A DNA stretch of 64,000 nucleotides from Candidatus Glassbacteria bacterium (GTDB taxonomy: Bacteria; Gemmatimonadota; Glassbacteria; GWA2-58-10), in NCBI GenBank assembly GCA_019456185.1, contig VRUH01000005.1, positions 53,750-117,749 of the forward strand. Reading direction: 5' to 3'. A program made the position numbers and the translations under genes. Below, piece after piece: positions 1-7,358 of this stretch. The stretch's first letter is position 1, and every line of letters begins with the position of its first letter. Below the pieces are notes generated by a model. The model did not search any database. It worked only from the letters and a program-made list of their open reading frames with translations, and had not been told where the DNA came from.

Positions 1-325
1 CACCCAGGCCCACCGGGCGCATTTCGACAACCCGGCGGGGGCATACGCCGCGCTCGGCAGGGCGGCGGAGATTATCGAGGTCAATCTGGCCGAGCGCGAG
101 AGGATATTTAAATCGATTGTCGCCACCTGGGAGAAATCGCAGCTGCCGCGCGGGATGTCCACGCCGGAGAAGAAATATGTCCACGGGCGGGACCAGCAGC
201 GCAATTTCGCCAACCGCCGCCCGGATTTGTCGTTCATGATCTACGATGAGCAGCTGCTGGGCCTGGAGGACTACCTGGCCGACCTGAAAAAGTACATGGC
301 CGGCTACAGGGAAAAGCACCTGTGA
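1..325 (+). CDS. Hypothetical protein, 5' end outside window
   Basis: An open frame enters at base 2 and runs 107 codons to the TGA at 323-325, so only the C-terminus is present. The residues are charged and helix-rich, with several aromatics, and show no motif that I recognise. The stop overlaps the GTG start of the next gene (GTGA), which implies translational coupling and a shared operon with the lipoprotein downstream. Nothing visible gives a function. The reading frame itself is well supported by the overlap and by codon usage with strong G/C third positions like its neighbours. Confidence 0.65.
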   Translation, partial: TQAHRAHFDNPAGAYAALGRAAEIIEVNLAERERIFKSIVATWEKSQLPRGMSTPEKKYVHGRDQQRNFANRRPDLSFMIYDEQLLGLEDYLADLKKYMAGYREKHL

Positions 326-1410
326 GAATTTTTACAGTGGCTGCCCTTTTGGTACTGCTGGCTGGTTGCGGAAAGCCCAAGCAGCAAAACCTGCCGTCGC
401 CGCAGGTTGCGGAAGCCCGTCCCGAGCTGTTTCCGGAACGGATCTGGGCGGCCTGTGATTTCGAGCTGCTGCGCAACGATGTTGTCTGGAGTGCTCGCCA
501 CGAGGGGGAGAATGTCCCGCCTTATCCGGCCAACAATTTTGCCGCCGCCGCGCGGGAACTAGCGCCGGGAGTCAGTTCGCTGAGCGTGATTTTCACCCGC
601 TACCCCCGCGCCGAAGCCGGGAGCAAAGTCTATTTCCGCTATTATCTCGGTGGAGAGGGCCAGCTGGAACTCCGCCTGTTCAACCAAGACCGCCAGGCCT
701 GGCACCGGCTGACTCTGACCGGTCTGGCCAGGGGCGAGTGGGCCGAGGCGGCGGCGGATTTCGGCGAAGTGGGCGATGAGCGAGGCGGCGGGCCGCTCGA
801 ATCCGGTGAGCGGGTGAGCGAGGCGGCGTTCGTGCTCCACGGCGACGGTGAGTTGCTGATCGACGACATCATCTGCTTTGCGGGTGGAAGTAGAGCAGAT
901 GGAGCAAGAGAAAAATTCCCGCGGCGGGTGATCGCGCTCTGGGGGTTCGACCCGGTGGAATCCTACCACCCGTGGACCCATGCCGACTTCAGGGTCAACC
1001 ACAAGCACGAATCGCTCTCGCGCGGCTGGGGCGCCGGCGAGGCGCTCGACCGCGAGCAACGGGGAGTCAAGCGGATCAGGCTGATTATCGACCCGCCGCA
1101 GCAGGTGGGCGAACATTCCCGGCTGCGTTACAACTGCTGGCTGGAGAATGTCCGCCGGGTCCAGCCGATGATATTCGACCTGACCGACATGGACAACCGT
1201 CACGTGGGCCTGGAGCACCAGCCACAGGGAGAATGGTTCACCGAAACGGTTGATTTTACGGCCGACGGGATCAGGAACGACGGCAACCAGACGCCGTTCG
1301 AGGCCGGCAGCCGGGTGGACGACATTTTTTACCTGGCCTGGCCCGCGGACGAAGCCGCGGAGTTCACCCTGCTGGTGGACGATGTGGTGCTCTATGACGC
1401 ATACGAGTGA
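322..1410 (+). CDS. Lipoprotein with two jelly-roll-like domains
   Basis: The 362-residue product begins with a lipoprotein signal (MRIFTVAALLVLLAGC, lipobox LAGC, Cys16), so it is expected to be lipid-anchored in the envelope. The rest falls into two similar halves, roughly residues 30-190 and 200-362. Each starts with a phrase of the type IWAACDFE or VIALWGFD and ends in a beta-strand of the type LLIDDI or LLVDDV. That layout resembles carbohydrate-binding or galactose-binding jelly rolls, in which the final Asp-rich strand closes the fold. The GTG start overlaps the stop of the preceding gene. A glycan-binding role fits the nearby GH88 and FG-GAP genes but is inference; no catalytic motif is seen. 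Confidence 0.6.
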   Translation: MRIFTVAALLVLLAGCGKPKQQNLPSPQVAEARPELFPERIWAACDFELLRNDVVWSARHEGENVPPYPANNFAAAARELAPGVSSLSVIFTRYPRAEAGSKVYFRYYLGGEGQLELRLFNQDRQAWHRLTLTGLARGEWAEAAADFGEVGDERGGGPLESGERVSEAAFVLHGDGELLIDDIICFAGGSRADGAREKFPRRVIALWGFDPVESYHPWTHADFRVNHKHESLSRGWGAGEALDREQRGVKRIRLIIDPPQQVGEHSRLRYNCWLENVRRVQPMIFDLTDMDNRHVGLEHQPQGEWFTETVDFTADGIRNDGNQTPFEAGSRVDDIFYLAWPADEAAEFTLLVDDVVLYDAYE

Positions 1411-1491
1411 ACTGACTCGATTGACAGCGCGGCAGTTACGTCATATTGTTTGGTATGGAGCGGGAAAGATAAACTCTCTCTGACACCTTCA

Positions 1492-1537
1492 ATTCCCCTC
1501 TTGAGAGGGGTGCCCGCTGAAAGCGGGCGGGGTGTGT
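1492..1537 (+). repeat. Dispersed double-hairpin repeat, copy 1
   Basis: A 46-base element of two hairpins: CCCCTC-TTGA-GAGGGG, then GCCCGCT-GAA-AGCGGGC, followed by GGGGTGTGT. A second copy in the opposite orientation lies at 44599-44643. The first hairpin is identical in both. The second differs by paired substitutions that keep the stem. It sits in the 220-base gap between the lipoprotein gene and the TIM-barrel gene, where it could also act as a transcription or mRNA-stability element. Confidence 0.7.
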
Positions 1538-1629
1538 AATTTTTGATCTAAACATTTGGATTAAAAGCGAGTTTACACGAGCAGGGAACAAACGGCAAGG
1601 TGGCGGCTTAGCTCCGCCGGAGGAATGCA

Positions 1630-2430
1630 ATGGACTACGTGGATATCAGCGGGAAAAAGGTGAGCCGGATAATCCTGGGCACCAACCCGTTCAGCGGTTT
1701 CAGTCATCAGGGCTTGGACAGGGATCGGGAAATGATAAGGTTTTACACGGCAAGAAAAGTGCTGGACACCATGCACGAGGCACAGCGGCTGGGAATCAAC
1801 ACGGTTATCGCCCGGACGGATAATTTCGTGATCCGGATGCTGATGGAGTTCGAGCAGGAGGGCGGCAGCCTGCAATGGTTCGCCCAGACCTGCCCGGAGG
1901 TGGGTCCGCAGGAGATGTGTATCGAGCGGGCGGCGGCGATGAACGCCCCGGCCTGCCATCTCCACGGCGGCGTGGCCGACCACCTGTACCTCAACGGCCG
2001 CCTCGACGAGTTCAAGCCGCTGGTGGCGATGATCAAGGAGCGCGGGATGCTGGCCGCGATCGCCGCCCATCAGCCCGAGGTGTTCGAGTGGGCCGCGGAA
2101 AACCTGGAGCTGGACTATTTCATGTGCTCCTACTACAACCCGATCCCGCGCGGCAGGGACCCCCGGCACGTATCGGGCCAGGAGGAGGTCTACGAGCAGG
2201 CGCACCGCGAGCGGGTGACCGGGCTGATCCAGACCCTGCCCGCGCCGGCGATCCACTACAAGGTGATGGCCGCCGGGCGCAACGACCCGGCCGAGGCGCT
2301 GGGCTACGTGGCCGGCAAGCTGCGGCCCGACGACCCGGTCTGTATCGGGGTCTATACGGCTGACAAGCAGAACATGATCGCCGAGAATATCGACCTGCTG
2401 GATGCCGCGATGAGCGCGGCGGTGGTGTGA
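1630..2430 (+). CDS. Aldo/keto-reductase-like TIM-barrel protein
   Basis: 266 residues beginning MDYVDISGKKVSRIILGTNP, with a good ribosome site (GGAGG) just upstream. The N-terminus and the order of predicted strands resemble the aldo/keto reductase superfamily, where a strand ending in LGTN/LGTG opens the barrel. The usual D-Y-K-H catalytic tetrad is not evident, so it may be a non-redox relative of the kind found near sugar-degradation genes. Residues 100-170 contain the HLHGG, AAHQPEVFEWA and CSYYNP segments expected of barrel strand ends. It is followed by a palindromic terminator. Substrate unknown. Confidence 0.55.
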   Translation: MDYVDISGKKVSRIILGTNPFSGFSHQGLDRDREMIRFYTARKVLDTMHEAQRLGINTVIARTDNFVIRMLMEFEQEGGSLQWFAQTCPEVGPQEMCIERAAAMNAPACHLHGGVADHLYLNGRLDEFKPLVAMIKERGMLAAIAAHQPEVFEWAAENLELDYFMCSYYNPIPRGRDPRHVSGQEEVYEQAHRERVTGLIQTLPAPAIHYKVMAAGRNDPAEALGYVAGKLRPDDPVCIGVYTADKQNMIAENIDLLDAAMSAAVV

Positions 2431-2460
2431 GGGGGGGCACACTAAATTAGCTGGAAAAAT

Positions 2461-2488
2461 GTAGGGGCGACGCATGCGTCGCCCCTAC
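2461..2488. terminator. Perfect 28-bp palindrome, bidirectional terminator
   Basis: GTAGGGGCGACGCA is followed directly by its exact reverse complement, giving 14-bp arms. It lies between the convergent TIM-barrel gene (+) and small membrane-protein gene (-). There is no long T-run, so it may be a dispersed palindrome co-opted as a terminator or transcript stabiliser. Confidence 0.6.
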
Positions 2489-2514
2489 GTGGTTTAGTGG
2501 TATAAATTAACGCT

Positions 2515-2685
2515 TCAGCAATTCCCGCCACACCCGCAGGAGCCGCCGTCACTGCTTTTGCCAGCGGCGGCCAGCTTAAGGTCCGAGCGCAGCAGGTAAA
2601 CCTGCTTGCTCAGGTTTTTTACCTTGGTGTACGCTAAAAGCCCGAACATGCCGAGAATCAGGCTCAGAATCGAAATGGCATCCAT
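2515..2685 (-). CDS. Small membrane protein with Cys-rich tail
   Basis: The preferred ATG gives a 56-residue protein preceded by GGAGGTGGAACG, a strong Shine-Dalgarno site; an earlier ATG five codons upstream overlaps that site and is less likely. One membrane helix (about residues 3-22, AISILSLILGMFGLLAY) is followed by a basic/amphipathic stretch and then a tail containing GGSCGCGGNC. Three cysteines in the last nine residues could bind a metal or form a disulfide. No family recognised. It is monocistronic, convergent with the upstream gene. Confidence 0.6.
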   Translation of the reverse strand: MDAISILSLILGMFGLLAYTKVKNLSKQVYLLRSDLKLAAAGKSSDGGSCGCGGNC

Positions 2686-2794
2686 CGTTCCACCTCCCAT
2701 TTATAGAAACCGGGGTTTTGTTTGCAAAAATCCCGGCGGTTGCAATTGGCGCGCGGCGGGCCGCAGGGGGCAGGCCACGCGTGAATAAAAAAGC

Positions 2795-4180
2795 TTACTG
2801 AACCACCGGCCCGAACCGGCTGATCTGTTCGGCAATCGCAGCGCTGTCACCAACCACCACGATAGTCATCTCGGTGTCGCGGATATAGTTCCTGGCCGCG
2901 GCCTGCACCTGCTCCGGGGTGATTTTCATCACGTTGGCCGTATAATTTTCCAGGTAGCTGACCGGCAGGCCGTGGAGATCGAGATAGGCCAGCATGCCGA
3001 TAATCCCGCCGCGGTCGGAGTTCTGCAGCACGAACCGTCCGGCCGCGTAGTTCTGCACGCCCTGGAGTTCCTCGGCCGAGGGCGGCTCGCCCTGCAGGCG
3101 GTCGATCTCGTAGAAAATCTCTTTCAGCGCCTCGCCGGTGACCTCGGTGGTGACATCGGCTGTCTCGGCCCAGTAGGCGTCGCCGTAGCGCACGGAGATA
3201 CTGCTGCGCGGGCTGTAGGTGTAGCCCTTGTCTTCGCGGATGTTGGCGGTGATCCTCGATGCGAACATGCCGCCCAGCAGGAAATTGGTCACGTTCAGCT
3301 CCAGCCAGTCCTCGTGTCTGGGGCCGATTGTGGGCAGGCCCATGTAGATTGTACTCTGCACCGCGCCGGGACGGTTGACCAGGTGCACCTCGCGTTTCGA
3401 TTCCGGCGAGGGGATATTGGCCGTGGCCGCCGGGCCGCTCTCCCAGCCGGAGAACGATTCGCGGATAGATGCCTCCATCGACTTCTGATCGAACACTCCG
3501 GCCACGTAGAGCCGGGCGCGCGCCGCGCCGAAGTTTTCCCCGTAGAAGTTTTTTACATCCTGCAAAGTGAACGATTGCAGAATATTCTCCGAGGGGAACA
3601 CGCGGCCGTAGGGATGGTTGCCGTAGAGCACCTCGCGGTATTTCTCCAGGGCCTGGCTCTGGGCGCGGCTGCGCTGGATACTGGCGCGACGGATCAGGTC
3701 GTTTTTCAGCCGCTCGATTTCGCTGGTGGGCAGCAGCGGGTTGCGGACCACATCGGCGATTATCCGCACCGCCTCGGAGCCGAACTCGGCGAGCACGTCG
3801 GCCATGACCGTAGTCTGGTCCGGCCCGACACCGATGTCCAGCTGGCCGCCCATGCCGGCTATTTTCTCGGCGATCTGCTCGGAACCGAGGGAGGTGGTGC
3901 CCTCCTCGAGCATCATCCCGGTCAGGTCGGCCAGCCATACCTGGTCCTCGTTCTCGTTGATATTGCCCACGGCCAGCACCAGTTCCACCGCCACTTTCGG
4001 CGTGCTGCCGAACGGCACCAGGGTCACCGCCAGGCCGTTCTCGAGCGTAAAGGTTCGCCTGGACGGCAGGACGAACTTTTTCGGTTCTCCGCCCGGCGGC
4101 GGAGTTTCTTTGGGCAGCGCATAGACAGCCATCGCGCACAGGGCCGTTACGGCAAGTATGATTATCTTGAACATTGACAC
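2795..4180 (-). CDS. M16 peptidase-like partner subunit (no zinc motif)
   Basis: 461 residues with a signal peptide (GTG start; an ATG two codons later is an alternative) and the two-domain M16 (insulinase/pitrilysin) fold. The zinc motif HxxEH is absent: the aligned positions read A84, T87 and G88. The C-terminal half keeps the Arg/Tyr substrate-holding segment REDKGYTYS. It lies 15 bases after an M16 gene that does carry HxxEH. Pairs of one catalytic and one non-catalytic M16 chain are well known (for example, mitochondrial processing peptidase). The two therefore probably form a periplasmic heterodimer that degrades peptides. Confidence 0.85.
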   Translation of the reverse strand: MSMFKIIILAVTALCAMAVYALPKETPPPGGEPKKFVLPSRRTFTLENGLAVTLVPFGSTPKVAVELVLAVGNINENEDQVWLADLTGMMLEEGTTSLGSEQIAEKIAGMGGQLDIGVGPDQTTVMADVLAEFGSEAVRIIADVVRNPLLPTSEIERLKNDLIRRASIQRSRAQSQALEKYREVLYGNHPYGRVFPSENILQSFTLQDVKNFYGENFGAARARLYVAGVFDQKSMEASIRESFSGWESGPAATANIPSPESKREVHLVNRPGAVQSTIYMGLPTIGPRHEDWLELNVTNFLLGGMFASRITANIREDKGYTYSPRSSISVRYGDAYWAETADVTTEVTGEALKEIFYEIDRLQGEPPSAEELQGVQNYAAGRFVLQNSDRGGIIGMLAYLDLHGLPVSYLENYTANVMKITPEQVQAAARNYIRDTEMTIVVVGDSAAIAEQISRFGPVVQ

Positions 4181-4195
4181 TGTTCCCCTTCCGGA

Positions 4196-5599
4196 TTATC
4201 GGTACTCGAGTTCCCGGCCCGGTAGAAGTTCCAGCACGGTGCGCTGTGACGGCGCCAGGTACTCGCGCGCTGTCTTTTGCAGGAGCTCCGGGGTAACCTC
4301 GCGGAAGCCCTCCTCGATCCGGTTGATCAGCCCCGGATCGTCATCGAACAGCGCGAAACAGGCCAGCAGGTCGGCCCTGCCCATCCCGCTGTAGTATTCC
4401 AGGTAGTCGTAGAACCCGGAGCGCAGTTTGATCAGCGCCCGGTCAAGCTCATCGGCGCCGACTATCGAGTCGCGCACTCTGTCCACCTCCGAGTCGACCA
4501 GTTTCATGATCGAGTCGACGCTCGTTTCCGAGTCATGGAACAGTGAGACTGTCCAGAGCATCGGGCCGTTGTAGTTGTACTTGTTGCCCAGTGCGAAATT
4601 GATCCCGCCGCTCACCGATCCGGTCAGCCCGCTACGCTTGACCAGAGCGTTGTGCAGGTAGCTGTCCTCGCCCTGGACCAGGATCTGGTCCAGGATGCCG
4701 AACGCGTACCACTCGGGCGTCATCCGCTCGGGGACCCGGTAGGCGAACGCCAGGGCCGGGCGGCTGGCCAGGGTGTCGGTCTTGCTGAACCGCTGCTCTT
4801 CGGTCTGGGGCGGCTTGCTGAGATCGGGCTTGTCGGGGAGGTCCACCGCGGAAATCGGGCCGAAATACTTTTTGGCCAGCTCCAGCGCCTCGGCCGGATC
4901 GAGATCTCCGGCGATCACCAGCGCGGCGTTGTTGGGCGAGTAGAACGTATCGAAAAAGCTCTGCACGTCGCCCAGGTCGGCCGCCTCGATGTCGTCGAGA
5001 TCACCGTAGAAATTGTGGCTGTTGTACCAGTTTTTGAAGGCGTACTGGGGCATATCAAGCCAGGGGAATCCGCCGTAGGGTGTGTTGAGCACGTTGACCT
5101 TGACCTCGTTGATCACCACGCCCTGCTGGTTGGTCAGGTTGTCCTGGTCGATCGCCAGGCCGCTCATCCGGTCGGCCTCGGCCCAGAGGATAGTCTCCAG
5201 CTTGTGGCTGGGGACAATCTCGAAATAGTTGGTGAAATCGAAGCGGGTGGAGCCGTTGAGCGTACCGCCGTTGGTCTGGATCAGCCTCACGAACTCCATC
5301 TTGCCCAGGTTCTCCGACCCCTGGAACATCATGTGCTCGAACAGGTGGGCGAACCCGGTGCGCTCCCGCGGCTCGATCCGGAAACCGATATTGTAATAAA
5401 CCGCGACCGTGACTGTAGGTACGGTGTGGTCCTCGCTGAGCACCACCTTGAGGCCGTTGGCCAGCTTATGGTATTCCACCGGTACGGTAAACCCGCCGGT
5501 TTTACCGCCGCCACCGCCCGAGCAGGCGGCCAGCATGGCGGCTGTGCCGAATGCAACGACCAGCAGGGGTTTGCCCGCCTGCAGGATCGAACCGATCAT
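4196..5599 (-). CDS. Zinc-dependent M16 peptidase lipoprotein
   Basis: Start chosen at the ATG behind AAAGGAGTTGCC, giving 467 residues. The lipoprotein signal ends in LAAC (Cys26) followed by a Gly run. The inverted zinc motif is H85-L-F-E88-H89 in FAHLFEHMMFQG, with a third ligand Glu165 in GVVINEVK. It is a catalytically competent M16 metallopeptidase, probably anchored in the envelope. It is transcribed first in a two-gene operon with the motif-less M16 partner downstream. The Arg/Tyr pair is in the partner, which supports a heterodimer. Confidence 0.88.
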   Translation of the reverse strand: MIGSILQAGKPLLVVAFGTAAMLAACSGGGGGKTGGFTVPVEYHKLANGLKVVLSEDHTVPTVTVAVYYNIGFRIEPRERTGFAHLFEHMMFQGSENLGKMEFVRLIQTNGGTLNGSTRFDFTNYFEIVPSHKLETILWAEADRMSGLAIDQDNLTNQQGVVINEVKVNVLNTPYGGFPWLDMPQYAFKNWYNSHNFYGDLDDIEAADLGDVQSFFDTFYSPNNAALVIAGDLDPAEALELAKKYFGPISAVDLPDKPDLSKPPQTEEQRFSKTDTLASRPALAFAYRVPERMTPEWYAFGILDQILVQGEDSYLHNALVKRSGLTGSVSGGINFALGNKYNYNGPMLWTVSLFHDSETSVDSIMKLVDSEVDRVRDSIVGADELDRALIKLRSGFYDYLEYYSGMGRADLLACFALFDDDPGLINRIEEGFREVTPELLQKTAREYLAPSQRTVLELLPGRELEYR

Positions 5600-5795
5600 G
5601 GCAACTCCTTTGACTCTGCGAGGTACATACTCTCGCCGATACTTACTATGGTGCGTACTTGTTATCAATCGGCGCTGAATTAGAGACTGACTATCAATTG
5701 TAATGGGTGAGGCCGGGGAAAACAAGGGCGGCGGGGAAGTTGATACCATACATAGACCATGAATGTAGTAAATACTGGATACAGGAAGTTCTGTA

Positions 5796-6047
5796 TCAGG
5801 CAGCCAGCAGCTTCACGCTGACCACCGCCTGGGCCAGCGAGGCGAACAGGGTGGCCAGCAGGATAAACAGGCTCATCGGGGTCTGGAACTGGCTGTGCCC
5901 GCGGGCAATAAAAAACAGATGGGCCACGAAGGCAAAAATCCCCGAGGTGGCCAGCATTAAGCTGATAACCAGCCCCGCTGTCAGCCCCTCGCGGACCAGC
6001 ACCAGGCCGTAAAGCACCACGAACACGAGCGGGAAATGCAGGAACAC
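5796..6047 (-). CDS. Small multi-TM protein, start uncertain (DUF6713-like?)
   Basis: Very hydrophobic frame with about three membrane helices, shown from a GTG at 6047. The frame stays open upstream to about 6117 and continues sensibly as KKCCRREWELFNLPGGAGFF, so the coding region probably starts earlier or has lost its N-terminus. The R-x-E-W phrase followed by helices is reminiscent of the small DUF6713 membrane family, whose first helix precedes that phrase. Here the first helix would fall inside the 3' end of the GH88 gene and is missing. It may be a 5'-truncated gene. Function unknown. Confidence 0.4.
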   Translation of the reverse strand: MFLHFPLVFVVLYGLVLVREGLTAGLVISLMLATSGIFAFVAHLFFIARGHSQFQTPMSLFILLATLFASLAQAVVSVKLLAA

Positions 6048-6106
6048 AAAGAAACCCGCTCCGCCGGGGAGGTTGAACAGCTCCCACTCCCGCCGGCAGC
6101 ATTTTT

Positions 6107-7336
6107 TCAGCCCCTCTCATCCAGCCAGAAATCGGGCTCCAGCCACCTCAGCAGGGCCTCCAGGTAGTAGAAATCGCCCCAGATATTGGCCTGGTTCACG
6201 CCGCGGCCGATCTCGAAAAAGTAGGTGCCGCCGGTGAGCACGCCATCGGGCCTGCCGGGCAGGCCGCGGGTCAGATAGTTGACAGTCAGCGAGGCCAGGA
6301 TTTCCCCGGCTGCGTCGCGGTAGCGTTCGGCTTCGGCGGGGTCGTCCAGCAGCGAGGCCAGCTCGAGCATCCCGCTGGCGGCCATCGAGCCGGCGCTGGT
6401 GTCGCGCGGGTGGTTCTCTCCGGGCGGGAGGTCGAAATCCCAGTAGGGGACCTGGTCGTCGGGCAGGCGCTCGATAAACCAGTCGGCCATTTTTCTGGCG
6501 GTAGCCAGCAACTCCGGGTCGCCGGAATTGCCGGCCGCGCGGGTGAATCCATAGATCCCCCAGCTCTGGCCACGGCTCCAGGTGGTCTCATCGCCCACGC
6601 CCTGCTTGTGGAACCCGCGGAGCATTTGTCCGGTTTCCGGGTCGAATTCCACCACCTGGTAGCTGGAGAAATCATCGCGCACGTGGGCCTCGCGCGTGCG
6701 GTGGGCGTGGCTGACAGCGGCTTCGCCAAACGAGGGGTCGCCGGTCTGCCTGCCCGCCCAGAAGACGTGGTCCAGGTTGATCAGGCAGTCGATAATCACG
6801 AATCCCATCTGATCTTCATCGCCCAGGCGGCCCCAGTTCTGGAAATAACCGCCGGCGGGGATATAGCGCTTCATCATCGTGCGCGCGGCGGTCAGGCCCA
6901 CCTCGCGCAGGGCCTCCTCGCTGGTCAGACGGTAGCCCAGGTCGAACGCGGGCCAGAGCAGGATGCAGATGTCGCTGTTGTCGGCATTGTCCTTGTGGTG
7001 CTCCAGCAGCCAGGTGTATTTTTCGGCCTTTTCCCGCCAATAATCATCACCGGTGTGCTTGTACATCATCCAGAGCATGCCGGCAAAATAACCCCCGGTC
7101 CAGCCGTCGTGGCCCAGTTCCCAGACTCCGTCCTCGGTGGAGATCGGGAATTTTTCTCCAGTTATCTCGAGGGTTTTACGAAGGCTTGAGTCAACCCAGG
7201 CCAGGCCCTGCTCGGCGAGCGCGGGGGTCAGCTCCGGGATCGAAACCTGCGGAGCGGCGGTCTGCTGCGGCTGCTGCCCGCAGGCGAGCAGGACAGCGGC
7301 CAGGGTGATAACGATGTGTACGGTAAGACTTTTCAT
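6107..7336 (-). CDS. GH88 unsaturated glucuronyl hydrolase lipoprotein
   Basis: 409 residues with signal and lipobox LLAC (Cys19). The body matches glycoside hydrolase family 88, which hydrates the unsaturated uronic acid left at chain ends by polysaccharide lyases. Visible family segments are DGWTGGYFAGMLW, FDLGYRL (Asp132), IIDCLINL (Asp183; the two Asp correspond to the family's catalytic pair), DETTWSRGQSWGIYGF, HPRDTSAGSMAASG and a final IWGDFYYLEAL. It should act at the cell surface or periplasm on oligosaccharides from sulfated or uronate glycans. It is followed upstream by an FG-GAP secreted protein on the same strand, and sulfatase-fold genes lie elsewhere in the window. Confidence 0.9.
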   Translation of the reverse strand: MKSLTVHIVITLAAVLLACGQQPQQTAAPQVSIPELTPALAEQGLAWVDSSLRKTLEITGEKFPISTEDGVWELGHDGWTGGYFAGMLWMMYKHTGDDYWREKAEKYTWLLEHHKDNADNSDICILLWPAFDLGYRLTSEEALREVGLTAARTMMKRYIPAGGYFQNWGRLGDEDQMGFVIIDCLINLDHVFWAGRQTGDPSFGEAAVSHAHRTREAHVRDDFSSYQVVEFDPETGQMLRGFHKQGVGDETTWSRGQSWGIYGFTRAAGNSGDPELLATARKMADWFIERLPDDQVPYWDFDLPPGENHPRDTSAGSMAASGMLELASLLDDPAEAERYRDAAGEILASLTVNYLTRGLPGRPDGVLTGGTYFFEIGRGVNQANIWGDFYYLEALLRWLEPDFWLDERG

Positions 7337-7358
7337 CTGATCTGCTCCGGGCTGATAG

